A DNA stretch of 64,000 bases, from assembly GCA_963754305.1 (NCBI GenBank), contig CAVWFR010000051.1, forward strand, positions 1 to 64,000. Reading direction: 5' to 3'. The DNA comes from DATEDA01 sp963754305 (lineage in GTDB: Bacteria > Pseudomonadota > Gammaproteobacteria > Burkholderiales > SG8-39). Made by a program: the position numbers and the translations under genes. Below, piece by piece: positions 46,360 to 55,266 of this stretch. Positions within the stretch are counted from its first letter, which is position 1. Every line of letters begins with the position of its first letter. The notes beneath the pieces are model-generated. The model saw nothing but the letters and a program-made list of their open reading frames with translations, made no database searches and was not told the origin of the DNA.

Positions 46360-47343
46360 ATGCTGCCGAAGTCGATGACCGTTCTCGCCGCCGTGCTCGC
46401 CGTCGCTGTGCTCGCTCCGCTGGTGACCGGAAGCGCAAGCGCCCAGACCTACCCTTCCAAGCCCGTCCGGCTCATCGTCACGTATCCGCCTGGCGGATCG
46501 TCCGATCTAATGGGGCGCGTCCTCGGGCTCAAGCTCTCCGAGCTGTGGGGTCAGCAGGTGCTCATCGAGTCGAAGCCGGGCGCGGCCGGCTCGATCGGCA
46601 TGGAGTTCGCCGCGCGCTTGCCGGCGGACGGCTACAGCTTCGTCATCGGCAACTTCGGGCCGGTCGCGATCAATCCGGTCTTGTCCAAGGTGCCTTACGA
46701 CGTGCAGAAGGACTTCCTGCCGGTGTCGATGGTCTGCACCGGGCCGAACATCCTCGTTGTGAACGTTGCGTCGCCGGAGAAGAGCGTCCAGGAACTGGTC
46801 GCAAACGCGAAGCGGGATCCCGGCAAGATCAACTTCGGCACCAGCGGCCCGGGCAGCATGTCGCACCTTGTGGGCGAGATGTTCAAGCGCTCGGCCGGGA
46901 TCGACATCGTCGGCGTGCCCTACAAGGGCGGCGTGCTCGCGGTGCAGGACCTGATGGGCGGTCAGGTGCAGATGATCTTTTCCGACGCGCTGCCGGTGAT
47001 GCAGCATATCCGCGCGGGCAAGCTGCGGCCGATCGGGATCACGAGCAAGGACCGCTCGCCGCTTTCGCCCGACATCCCGACGATGGCCGAGCAGGGGTTC
47101 CCCGACCTCGTGGCGGTCAACTGGTGGGGCGTGCTCGTGCCCGCCGGCACGCCGCGGCCGATCGTCGAGAAGCTCAACGCCGACCTGGTGAAAGTGCTCG
47201 CCGACCCCGATCTGAAGACGCGCTATGAGCAGCTCGGCGTCGAACCGGTATCGAGCACGCCCGAGTTCTTCGGCGATTTCATCCGCACCGAGTCGGCGCG
47301 CTACGCGAAGCTGATCAAGGAGATCGGCATCAAGGCGGAGTGA
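46360..47343 (+). CDS. Bug/TctC-family tripartite tricarboxylate transporter receptor, copy 2
   Basis: 327 residues with signal peptide LAVAVLAPLVTGSASAQT. Family blocks: YPSKPVRLIVTYPPGGSSDL, GAAGSIGMEFAARLPADGYS, INFGTSGPGSMSHLVGEMF and GVPYKGGVLAVQDLMGGQV. AAAGGAGAA precedes the ATG. It is an orphan receptor with no TctAB nearby, and clearly distinct from copy 1. Confidence 0.92.
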   Translation: MLPKSMTVLAAVLAVAVLAPLVTGSASAQTYPSKPVRLIVTYPPGGSSDLMGRVLGLKLSELWGQQVLIESKPGAAGSIGMEFAARLPADGYSFVIGNFGPVAINPVLSKVPYDVQKDFLPVSMVCTGPNILVVNVASPEKSVQELVANAKRDPGKINFGTSGPGSMSHLVGEMFKRSAGIDIVGVPYKGGVLAVQDLMGGQVQMIFSDALPVMQHIRAGKLRPIGITSKDRSPLSPDIPTMAEQGFPDLVAVNWWGVLVPAGTPRPIVEKLNADLVKVLADPDLKTRYEQLGVEPVSSTPEFFGDFIRTESARYAKLIKEIGIKAE

Positions 47344-47530
47344 AGCGGCACCGGCGCTTGCCGATTGGCGAGGCGCCTGAGCGCCACTCGGGGTTCAAGC
47401 ACGTCGGCGCGAACCCAGACGCGCGTGATCCTGCGGCTGATCAGGGCCAACACGCCCGAGTTCTCGCGCGTGCGCGGCCTGGGCCTGGAGAACTGGCTCG
47501 CGCGCTGACGCGGCATCCACGACGCTGCCG

Positions 47531-47917
47531 ATGGCACGCATGACCGCGACCTTCGTTTCCATCGCCCTGGTGGTCCTGATCGTGCTCGTCTTCGTTTACA
47601 CGGCGATGATGAACAAGCGTGCGCGCCAGGAATGGGCCACTGCCGACGGCCGGGTCGTCGAGAGTCGCGTCGAGGCGCGCAACCCGCCGAGCGCGGACCG
47701 GCCGAGCATTCAGTACGGCGCTCGCGTGGTCTACGAGTACACCGTGGCCGGGAAGACCTACCGTTCCGAGCGCGTGAGCTTCGACGGCACCTTCTGGCGT
47801 CCGACACCAGAAGCCGCCGAGGCGGATCGCGCCCGCTACGCCGAAGGTGCGAAGGTCAGCGTGTTCTACGATCCCCAGCAGCCGCAGAGCGCGGTGCTCG
47901 ATCTGCCGCTGCGCTGA
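47531..47917 (+). CDS. DUF3592 domain membrane protein
   Basis: 128 residues: one N-terminal membrane helix (FVSIALVVLIVLVFVYTAMM), then a beta-rich domain with WATADGRVVESRVEAR, VVYEYTVAGKTYRSERVSF and KVSVFYDPQQPQSAVL, the DUF3592 pattern. Function unknown. Confidence 0.75.
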   Translation: MARMTATFVSIALVVLIVLVFVYTAMMNKRARQEWATADGRVVESRVEARNPPSADRPSIQYGARVVYEYTVAGKTYRSERVSFDGTFWRPTPEAAEADRARYAEGAKVSVFYDPQQPQSAVLDLPLR

Positions 47918-47933
47918 GCGCGGGCGAGCGTGT

Positions 47934-48830
47934 TCATCGACGTCGCGGGCGCCGGCGCTCGAGTCCGGCCATCCCGCCGAGCACCGCCGCCACCGCCGCG
48001 GTGTCTTGCTTCTCGTAACCCTCCGCCATCGCCGCGGTGTAGATCGGTGCCGACGCGGCGAAGAGGGGCGTCGGGCAGCCGAGCTTCGTCGCGAACTCGC
48101 CGATGATCTGCATGTCCTTCTGCCAGACCTCGACCTTCATCGTCGCATCCGAGTAGTCGTCTTTCACCATCATCGGACCGCGGACCTGGAGCATGCGCGA
48201 GCCGCCGGCGCCGTCGGCCACCACCTTCAGCACGAGCGCCGGATCGAGGCCGCACTTCCTCGCGAGCACCAGCGCCTCCGCCGCCGCGACGTTGTGGATC
48301 GCCACGAGCAGGTTGGCCACGTACTTCATCTTCGACCCGGCGCCGAAGGCGCCCACGTAGTGATGGCCGCGGGCGAACCCCTCGAAGACCGGGCTGCAGC
48401 GCTTGTAGACGGCGCGCGGCCCGCTCGCGTAGACGAGCAGATCCTTCGTTCTCGCCTGCGCGCCGGTGCCGCTCAGCGGACAGTCCATCAACGTGATGCC
48501 GCTCGCGGCGAGGCGCCGCTGCGCGGCGTGCTTCGCATCGAGCGGCAGGGTGCTCGTCTCGAGCACGACGAGATCGCGGCGCTTCGCGGCCCGGATCTCC
48601 TCCACGACATCCGCGAGCGCGCCGGCGGACGGGAGCGACGTCACGACGACGTTCGCCCGGCGCGCGACGTCGGCGTTCGAGCGCGCCGCGACGCCGTCCG
48701 CGCGCTTGTGCTCGCGCCGCGCCCCCGCCACGACGTCGTACCCGACAACGCGAAACCCGGCCTTGGCGAGGTTCGACGCCATAGCCGACCCCATGATGCC
48801 GAGCCCGATCATGCCGACGCTCTGCTGCAT
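47934..48830 (-). CDS. NAD(P)-dependent beta-hydroxyacid dehydrogenase, second copy
   Basis: 298 residues of the 3-hydroxyisobutyrate/tartronate-semialdehyde reductase family: MIGLGIMGSAMASNL (dinucleotide binding), DCPLSGTGAQARTKDLLVY (substrate Ser/Gly), and SKMKYVANLLVAIHN with the catalytic Lys. It differs substantially from the copy at 35501-36421. Divergent from the DUF1330 gene. Confidence 0.88.
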   Translation of the reverse strand: MQQSVGMIGLGIMGSAMASNLAKAGFRVVGYDVVAGARREHKRADGVAARSNADVARRANVVVTSLPSAGALADVVEEIRAAKRRDLVVLETSTLPLDAKHAAQRRLAASGITLMDCPLSGTGAQARTKDLLVYASGPRAVYKRCSPVFEGFARGHHYVGAFGAGSKMKYVANLLVAIHNVAAAEALVLARKCGLDPALVLKVVADGAGGSRMLQVRGPMMVKDDYSDATMKVEVWQKDMQIIGEFATKLGCPTPLFAASAPIYTAAMAEGYEKQDTAAVAAVLGGMAGLERRRPRRR

Positions 48831-48912
48831 CTCGTCTCCCTCCCGCGATTGCTCTCGGCGGCGATCTTCGGCATCCTTGCGTGCACGGTCAAGCTCAACA
48901 GGAGAAAGCAGG

Positions 48913-49218
48913 ATGCCCGCCTATTGGGTCGCGCGGAGCCGGATCATCGACCCGGTCGAGTACAAGAAGTACACCGATCCGCTGCCGGAGATCTTCGCCC
49001 GCCATGGCGGCAAAGTGCTCGCGCGCGGCGGAAAGTACCGCGTCATGGAGGGGCCGGAGGCCTTCGGGCGCTTCATCGTGATCGAGTTTCCGACCTTCGA
49101 CCAGGCGGTGGCCTGCTTCGAATCGAAGGAATATCAGGACGCCGCCGCATTCCGACGCAACGGCGCGGGCGTCGTCGAGAACGTGATCGTCGAAGGCGGC
49201 GACGCGACGCCGCGCTAG
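48913..49218 (+). CDS. DUF1330 family protein
   Basis: 101 residues, dimeric ferredoxin-like fold: AYWVARSRIIDPVEYKKYTD, ARHGGKVLARGGKY, VIEFPTFDQAVACFESKEYQ. The family often sits in catabolic clusters as a small accessory or isomerase-like protein. ATG at 48913 after AGCAGG. Confidence 0.85.
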   Translation: MPAYWVARSRIIDPVEYKKYTDPLPEIFARHGGKVLARGGKYRVMEGPEAFGRFIVIEFPTFDQAVACFESKEYQDAAAFRRNGAGVVENVIVEGGDATPR

Positions 49219-49236
49219 CGCGCGAAGGAGGCTCGG

Positions 49237-49701
49237 GTGGCACTGCATCAGGTCGATCACTTTCTCATCCAGACCGCCGATCTCGGCCAGACGCGCGACT
49301 GGTACGTTAGGGTGCTCGGGATGACCGAGGGCCGGCATCCCGACTTCAAGTTCCCGGTGGTCTGGCTCTACATCGGGCAGAAGGACGTGCTCCACCTCAC
49401 CGAGGGGGGTGCGAACGTCTCCGCCAACCGGAAGATGTACCTCGGGCAGCAATCGGAGGCAATTTCGGGCAGCGGCGTCGTCGATCACATCGCCTTCGCG
49501 GCCACCGGGCTCGCCGAAACGATGTCGCACTTCAGCGCGCTCGGCCTCGACTTCAAGCAGCGCATGGTGAGCGACCAGGGGCTCTACCAGCTGTTCCTGT
49601 TCGACCCGAACGGCGTGAAGATCGAGCTCAACTTCCCGAACGCCGAGGCGATCGCGCTCGGGATCAAGCCGGAGGTGATGGCCTCGGCGCTGCCTGGCTA
49701 G
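49237..49701 (+). CDS. VOC-family protein (glyoxalase-like)
   Basis: 154 residues with VDHFLIQTADLGQTRDWYVR, DHIAFAATGLAETMSHF and LYQLFLFDPNGVKIELNF, including the metal His and Glu positions. A GTG start follows GAAGGAGG. It lies between DUF1330 and another VOC gene. Confidence 0.85.
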   Translation: MALHQVDHFLIQTADLGQTRDWYVRVLGMTEGRHPDFKFPVVWLYIGQKDVLHLTEGGANVSANRKMYLGQQSEAISGSGVVDHIAFAATGLAETMSHFSALGLDFKQRMVSDQGLYQLFLFDPNGVKIELNFPNAEAIALGIKPEVMASALPG

Positions 49702-49753
49702 GGGTTCCGCGTCGCGGAATACAATCCAGCAGGCGGCAGCCCGCGCCTCCGTC

Positions 49754-50185
49754 ATGCTCGTCATCCGCGAAATCGACCACGTCGTCCTGCGAGTCAGCGA
49801 TCTCGAATCGATGATCCGCTTCTATTGCGAGGTGCTCGGCGCGGGTATCGCCCGACGCCGCCCCGACCTCGCGCTGGTCCATCTCCGCGCCGGCGCTTCC
49901 CTGATCGACCTCGTCGACGTCGCCGGCCCGCTCGGCAAACCCGGGGGCGCGGCTCCGGGAAACGAAGGGCGCAACATGGATCACCTCTGTCTCCGCATCG
50001 AGCCGTTCGACCAGGCGGCAGTCATCGCGCACCTGGCGGCGCACGGGGTCAAGTTAGGCGAGATCGGCCGGAGGTACGGCGCGGAGGGCATGGCGATGTC
50101 GATCTATCTCACCGATCCCGAAGGCAACGTCGTGGAGCTCAGGGGCCCTCCCGACGAGGAACCCGGGCCGAAGCTCGGGAGCTGA
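49754..50185 (+). CDS. VOC-family protein, second in tandem
   Basis: 143 residues: EIDHVVLRVSDLESMIRFYC, MDHLCLRIEPFD and SIYLTDPEGNVVELRG, with conserved His/Glu ligands and a virulence-protein-like (COG0346) layout. Paired with the preceding VOC gene but not a close duplicate. Confidence 0.85.
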   Translation: MLVIREIDHVVLRVSDLESMIRFYCEVLGAGIARRRPDLALVHLRAGASLIDLVDVAGPLGKPGGAAPGNEGRNMDHLCLRIEPFDQAAVIAHLAAHGVKLGEIGRRYGAEGMAMSIYLTDPEGNVVELRGPPDEEPGPKLGS

Positions 50186-50266
50186 TCGTCGCGCAGGTGG
50201 TGCGCCTGCTGGTGCCGGCGGCGTGCGATCGGCGGATCGACAGCGTCGAGCTCTGAAGGGGCGACG

Positions 50267-51664
50267 GTGGCAGTGCTGCCCGCGGAAGCGGCGAAGTTCG
50301 AGTATGCGGTTCCCGTCGTCGTTATCGGGGCCGGCGCGTGCGGCTTGACAGCCGCGCTGTCGGTGCACGAGTCCGGCACGGAGGTGCTGGTGCTCGAGCG
50401 GGACGCCAAGCCCGCCGGCAGCACCGCGCTCTCGACCGCCCTCATCCCCGCCGCCGGTACGCGCTTCCAGCGCGCGCTCGGCATCGAGGATTCGCCTGAG
50501 CTCCTCGCCGCGGACATCTGGCGCAAGGCAAAGGGCGCGACGGACCGCGGGGTCGTCGACGTCGTCGCGCAGGCCTCGGGACCGACGATCGAGTGGCTCG
50601 CCGACCGCCACGGCGTCGAGTTCAAGCTCGTCGAGGGCTTCCTCTACCCGGGCCACTCGGTGCTGCGCATGCACGGGACGCCGCACCGCACCGGCGAGGA
50701 GCTCGAGGGCGCGCTGCTCGCCGCCGCGGGACGGCTCGGCATCGACATCGTGGCGAGCGCGACGGCGACCGATCTCTACGCACATGGCGACGGCCGCGTG
50801 GCCGCAGTGCGCTTTGCCCGCCCGGACGGCACGACGGAAACCATCGGGTGCGATGCGCTGGTCCTCGCGTGCAGCGGTTTCGGCGGCGACCGGGGGATGG
50901 TCCGCGAGTGGATCCCGGAGATCGCCGACGCCGAGTTCCGGGGGCACGTCGGCAACCAGGGCGACGCGATCAAGTGGGGCGTCGCGCTCGGCGCAGCCGT
51001 CGCCGACCTCGGCAGCTACCAGGGACACGGCGCGGTCGCCACGCCCTACGGCAACCCGGTCAACTGGGGACTACTGACGAACGGGGGCTACCAGGTCAAC
51101 GCGCTCGGCGAGCGCTTTTCGAACGAGGTGCGCGGCTACTCGGAGCAGGCAGTAGAGGTGATCGCGCAGCCTGGCCGAGTCGCATGGAACATCTACGACG
51201 AGGTCCGGGAGCAGCCGATTCTCGGGTTTACGGACTACCAGGAGATCCGGTCGCTCGGCGGGATCAGGAAAGCGGCTTCCCTGCGGGCCCTCGCCGCGCT
51301 CGTCTCGCTGCCGCCCGATGCGCTCGAGCGAACGAACGCGGAGGTGGACGGGTTGCGCGCGAGCGGGCAGCAGGACCGTTGGGGTCGGGAGTTTCGGGGG
51401 AGCCGTGCGCTCGCGCCGCCGTTCTGCGCCGTCAAGGTGACCGGCGCGCTGTTCCACACCCAGGGCGGCCTGGTCGTCGATCCGGCGGCCCGTGTGCTGC
51501 GGGCGGACCGGACGCCGTTGCCGAATCTCTTCGCCGGCGGCGGTGCGGCGCGCGGGCTTTCGGGTCCCTCGAACTGGGGCTATTTCTCGGGCGGAGGCCT
51601 GTTGTCCGCGACCGCCCTTGGACGCATCGCCGGCGCGAGTGCGGCGCGCTGCGCGCAACCTTGA
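50267..51664 (+). CDS. FAD_binding_2 oxidoreductase (fumarate reductase / ketosteroid dehydrogenase type)
   Basis: 465 residues. The FAD motif is VIGAGACGLTAALSVHESG, followed by GSTALSTALIPAAGT, ALVLACSGFGGDRGMV, and the C-terminal FAD block GGLVVDPAARVLR...NLFAGGGAARG. These enzymes reduce or desaturate carbon-carbon bonds next to a carbonyl. A GTG start at 50267 is used. Its 3' end overlaps the unusually extended tail of the convergent racemase-like gene by 233 bases. Confidence 0.85.
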   Translation: MAVLPAEAAKFEYAVPVVVIGAGACGLTAALSVHESGTEVLVLERDAKPAGSTALSTALIPAAGTRFQRALGIEDSPELLAADIWRKAKGATDRGVVDVVAQASGPTIEWLADRHGVEFKLVEGFLYPGHSVLRMHGTPHRTGEELEGALLAAAGRLGIDIVASATATDLYAHGDGRVAAVRFARPDGTTETIGCDALVLACSGFGGDRGMVREWIPEIADAEFRGHVGNQGDAIKWGVALGAAVADLGSYQGHGAVATPYGNPVNWGLLTNGGYQVNALGERFSNEVRGYSEQAVEVIAQPGRVAWNIYDEVREQPILGFTDYQEIRSLGGIRKAASLRALAALVSLPPDALERTNAEVDGLRASGQQDRWGREFRGSRALAPPFCAVKVTGALFHTQGGLVVDPAARVLRADRTPLPNLFAGGGAARGLSGPSNWGYFSGGGLLSATALGRIAGASAARCAQP

Positions 51665-52454
51665 GTCCGCGCCAGCTCCGGCTCTTGTCCCGGTCTTCGT
51701 GCGCGGCCGCCGCCGCGAGCATCGCGTGCAGCATCGGGAGCTTCGGCACCTGCGGCTTCGGATAGCACGCCCGGCTGTGCGTGAGTTTCAACGCCAGCAG
51801 CGCCTCGACCAGCTTGTAGGTGAGCGGCCCGGGATTGACGAGCGGCACCGGCAGGCGCTCGGCGAGCCATTCGGACGCCTGGTGCATCGTGGTCGAGCCC
51901 AGGCACACGACGTCGGCCCCGTCCTCCTCCACGCAGCGCATGCAGGTCGCGAGCATCTTGGGGAACGCGGTTTCCCGCTTGCCGTCGAGGAGAGCGTCGA
52001 AATCCGGCGGGATGTCGAAGGAGCGCACCGAGGCGCAGTGCTGCGCCAGCCCGGCTTCGGCGATCGCTTTGCGGTAGCGCACGATCGCGGGCGGCCATTG
52101 CGCGAGGATGGAGAACTTCGAGCCCAGGGTCAGAGCGAACAGCATCGAAGCCCGGCCCGGCGACACCACTGGGATGTCGAGCACCGAGCGCAGCGCGGCG
52201 AGCCCCGAGTCGCTCATCGTGTCGATGCACACGCCGTCGTAGCCCTCGGCCTGCGCTTCGGCGCCGGCCTCGAAGATCGCGAGGTCCATCAGCGTCCAGT
52301 CGTGCGGGCTCATGAACGAGGTCGGGCCGGCGGTGACCGGGCGGAAGTGGAACTCGCTCGCCGGGTCGAGCCGCACCGCGTCGAGCTGCCCACGGCGGCG
52401 GGCGAGCCCTTGCTCGTCGAGGGCGAAGGGCACGATCACGAGGATCTTCGGCAT
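51432..52454 (-). CDS. Asp/Glu/hydantoin racemase-fold protein, with an extended C-terminus
   Basis: Residues 1-255 match the gene immediately upstream. The usual catalytic cysteine positions are T79 (CIDTMSDSGL) and Ser in CLGSTTMHQ, so two-Cys racemase chemistry looks unavailable. After MLHAMLAAAAAHED the paralogue stops, but here the frame continues about 85 Arg/Pro-rich residues and runs antisense through the end of the FAD oxidoreductase. A lost stop codon or a mis-sequenced base is likely near 51690. It starts 2 bases after the upstream stop. Confidence 0.75.
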   Translation of the reverse strand: MPKILVIVPFALDEQGLARRRGQLDAVRLDPASEFHFRPVTAGPTSFMSPHDWTLMDLAIFEAGAEAQAEGYDGVCIDTMSDSGLAALRSVLDIPVVSPGRASMLFALTLGSKFSILAQWPPAIVRYRKAIAEAGLAQHCASVRSFDIPPDFDALLDGKRETAFPKMLATCMRCVEEDGADVVCLGSTTMHQASEWLAERLPVPLVNPGPLTYKLVEALLALKLTHSRACYPKPQVPKLPMLHAMLAAAAAHEDRDKSRSWRGLKVARSAPHSRRRCVQGRSRTTGLRPRNSPSSRDPKARAPHRRRRRDSATASGPPAAHGPPDRRPGRPGCGTARRSP

Positions 52455-52456
52455 GG

Positions 52457-53227
52457 CTAGCTTCCTTTCGCCTGCGCGGCGGCGAGCATCGCTTCGATCA
52501 TCCCGATCCGCGGCGCGAGCGGCCGCGGGAACGCCTTGCGGCTCGGCCGCAATCCGAGCGCGAGCGCCGCTTCGGCGAGCTTGTAGGTGAGCGGCCCGGG
52601 GTTGATCACCGGCACCGGAAGCCGCGCGGCGAGGTAGCCGTGCGCCTGGTGCATCGTCGTCGAGCCGAGCAGGATCACCTCGGCGCCGTCCTTCTCGACG
52701 CATGCCCGCGCCGCCGCCAGCAGCAGCGGAAACACCTGGTCTTCCTTGCCCGCGAGCAGCGCCTGGTTGTCGGGCTTCACGCCGATCGAGCGGATCGAAG
52801 CGCAGCGCGCGCCCAGCGCCAGCTCGGCGATGGTCCTGCGGTACAGGTGCCGCCAGCGATCCCACATGATGAGGATCGAGAAGCGCTCCCCCAGCATCAG
52901 CGCCACGAGCATCGCGGCCCGCCCCGGCCCGATGACCGGGATGTCGAGAACCGAGCGCGCCGCGGCGAGCCCCGAGTCGCTCATGGTGTCGATGCAGACC
53001 GCGTCGTAGCCTTCGGCCTGCGCGCCCTGGCAGGCGTCGAGGATCGCGATGTCCGCGAGGACCGAGTCGTGCTCGCTCGTATAATTGGCCGGCGCGGCGC
53101 GCACCGGCCGGAAGTGGAACTCGATGTCGGGGCCGAGGCTCACCGCGTCGCGCTGTGCCTCGCGCGCCAGGCGGTTCTCCGCGCTCATCGGAAACGGCAC
53201 GATCACCAGCACCTTCGCCACCGGCAT
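52457..53227 (-). CDS. Asp/Glu/hydantoin racemase-fold protein
   Basis: 256 residues with two mirrored alpha/beta halves. Motif 1 is AVCIDTMSDSGLAAA (T81 where hydantoin racemases have the first Cys) and motif 2 ILLGSTTMHQAHG (S189 at the second Cys). IDIP-type VLDIPVIGPGRA and INPGPLTYKLAEAAL are conserved. The fold includes hydantoin racemase, maleate isomerase and arylmalonate decarboxylase; with neither cysteine, activity cannot be assigned. It shares a 9-base gap with the divergent leuC-like gene. Confidence 0.8.
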   Translation of the reverse strand: MPVAKVLVIVPFPMSAENRLAREAQRDAVSLGPDIEFHFRPVRAAPANYTSEHDSVLADIAILDACQGAQAEGYDAVCIDTMSDSGLAAARSVLDIPVIGPGRAAMLVALMLGERFSILIMWDRWRHLYRRTIAELALGARCASIRSIGVKPDNQALLAGKEDQVFPLLLAAARACVEKDGAEVILLGSTTMHQAHGYLAARLPVPVINPGPLTYKLAEAALALGLRPSRKAFPRPLAPRIGMIEAMLAAAQAKGS

Positions 53228-53236
53228 TCACCTCGC

Positions 53237-54647
53237 ATGCGCACCGACCGGCCGCGTACGCTGTTCGAGAAGATCTGGGACCGCCACGTCGTGCTGCGGC
53301 GCGACGACCATTGCCTGCTCTACGTCGACCGGCACATTATCCACGACGGTTCGTTTCACGCCTTCAACAAGCTCGCGCAGCGCAGCGTGCCGGTGCGCCG
53401 GCCGCGGCTGACCTTCGGCACCCCGGACCATTACGTTCCGACCGTGAGCCGCTCGCCGGCCGATGCCCCCACGCCCGAGATCCGGCGCATGCTGGAGACC
53501 TTCGCCGGCAATGTCGGCAGGCACGAGGTGACCGCCTTTCGCCTGGACGACGAGCGCCAGGGGATCGTGCATATCGTGGGCCCGGAGCAGGGCATCACGC
53601 TACCCGGGCTCGTCCTGGTCTGCGGCGACAGCCATACTTCGACGCACGGCGCGCTCGGCGCGTTTGCGTTCGGGATCGGTCAGTCGGAGAATCGAGCACG
53701 TGCTCGCCACGCAAACGCTCTGGCAGGCGCCGCCGCGGACGATGCGCATCGCCGTCGACGGGCGCCGGCCGGAAGGCGTCAGCGCCAAGGACGTGATCCT
53801 CGCGATCATCGCGAAGATCGGCGCCGGCGGCGCGGTCGGTCACGTCATCGAGTACGCCGGACCGGTGCTCCGGTCCATGAGCGTCGAGGAGCGTCTCACC
53901 GTCTGCAATATGTCGATCGAAGCAGGGGCCCGCGCCGGCATGGTGGCGCCCGACGACACGACATTCGCCTACCTCGCGGGCCGCCCCTTCGCGCCGCAAG
54001 GTGCGCTCTGGGACGCGGCGCTGGCGGACTGGCGAGCCCTGCCGGGCGATCCGGAGGCGCGGTTCGACCGCGAAGTGAGCCTCGACGCGGCAGCACTCGA
54101 GCCGATGGTCACCTGGGGCACGAGTCCCGAGCATGCGGTGCCGATCACCGGAGCTGTGCCCGACCCGGCAAGCGCGAGACGATGCGGCGCGCCGGCAGAC
54201 CATGCTGCGCGCGCTCGAATACATGGATCTCGCGCCCGGGGTGAAGCTCGCGGGCCTCCCGGTACGACCGGGTGTTCATCGGCTCCTGCACCAACAGCCG
54301 GATCGAGGATCTGCGCGCCGCGGCGGCGGTGTTCCGCGGGCGCAAGACCCGGATTCCCGCGATCGTCGTCCCCGGCTCGGGGCTGGTCAGGAAGCAGGCC
54401 GAGGCCGAGGGGCTCGACCAGGTGTTTCGCGCTGCGGGGCTGGAATGGCGCGTACGCCGGCTGCTCGATGTGCGTCGGCATCAACGGCGACGTCGGGCGG
54501 TTCGGGGAGCGCATCGCCTCGACGTCGAACCGCAACTTCGAGGGGCGGCAGGGCAAGGGCGTGCGCACGCACCTCATGAGCCCGGCGATGGCGGCCGCCG
54601 CAGCGGTTGCGGGACGCCTCACCGACGTGCGCAAGCTCGGTCACTGA
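53237..54647 (+). pseudogene. leuC: LeuC-type hydro-lyase large subunit, broken by four single-base insertions
   Basis: Aconitase-superfamily large subunit carrying a [4Fe-4S] cluster. Cluster ligands are FIGSCTNSR and AGCSMC, and the active-site block CGDSHTSTHGALGAFAFGIG is present. The reading is split over frames, but deleting one A at each of 53690, 54177, 54264 and 54454 gives an uninterrupted 468-residue protein, the normal LeuC length. In the repaired frame the block reads EWRVAGCSMC. The most likely reading is an intact gene with sequence errors. Substrate may be isopropylmalate, or maleate/citraconate given the context. Confidence 0.8.
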
Positions 54648-54651
54648 GCCG

Positions 54652-55266
54652 ATGGCCGCGCGGTTCACCTCGCTCACCGCTGTCGCCGCTCCGTACGACG
54701 GCGTGAACGTCGATACCGACCAGATCATCCCCGCCCGCTTCCTCAAGGCCCCGCGCGACGGGGGCTACGGGCGATTTCTCTTTCACGACCTGCGCTTTCG
54801 CGAGGACGGCGCGGAGAAGCCGGACTTCGTCCTGAATCGGGCGCCTTACCGCGCCGCGAGAATCCTCGTCGCCGACGCGAACTTCGGCTGCGGCTCCTCG
54901 CGCGAAGCGGCCGCCTTTGCGTTCTACGACGAGGGGTTCCGCAGCGTCATCGCGCCGAGCTTCGGCGACATCTTCTACGGCAACTGTCTGCAGAACGGCA
55001 TCGTGCCGGTGCGACTGCCCGAGGCGACCTGTGCGCGGCTGCGCCGGGTGCTGTCGGAGCGGCCCGGCACCGAGCTCACGGTGGACCTTGCCGGGCTGCG
55101 CGTCATGGAGGCGGACGGCGGGGCGCACGCGTTCTCGATCGGCGGCTTCTTTCGCGAACTGCTCCTTCAGGGCACGGACGAGCTGGGTCTCACGCTGTCG
55201 CTGACGGCGGAGATCGAGGCCTTCGAGCGCGCTTACGCCGGAGCCGCGCCCTGGTCGGTGCGCTGA
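54652..55266 (+). CDS. leuD: LeuD-type hydro-lyase small subunit
   Basis: 204 residues, the swivelling domain partner of the preceding gene. Signature blocks: VNVDTDQIIPARFLK, NFGCGSSREAAAFA and SFGDIFYGNCLQNGIVPV. The ATG at 54652 lies 4 bases after the leuC stop. No leuA or leuB gene is present nearby, so a leucine role is not favoured; a dedicated hydratase for maleate, citraconate or a similar diacid is the alternative. Converges on the deacetylase gene with a 34-base overlap. Confidence 0.88.
   Translation: MAARFTSLTAVAAPYDGVNVDTDQIIPARFLKAPRDGGYGRFLFHDLRFREDGAEKPDFVLNRAPYRAARILVADANFGCGSSREAAAFAFYDEGFRSVIAPSFGDIFYGNCLQNGIVPVRLPEATCARLRRVLSERPGTELTVDLAGLRVMEADGGAHAFSIGGFFRELLLQGTDELGLTLSLTAEIEAFERAYAGAAPWSVR

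Noticed and set aside
47451..47512. Short frame ending FSRVRGLGLENWLAR before the DUF3592 gene
   Set aside because: It might be the tail of a lost gene, but it is too short to identify or support.
53237..55266. Leucine biosynthesis leuCD
   Set aside because: No leuA or leuB is nearby and the neighbours are catabolic; a dedicated diacid hydratase is at least as likely, so the symbols are given only for family.
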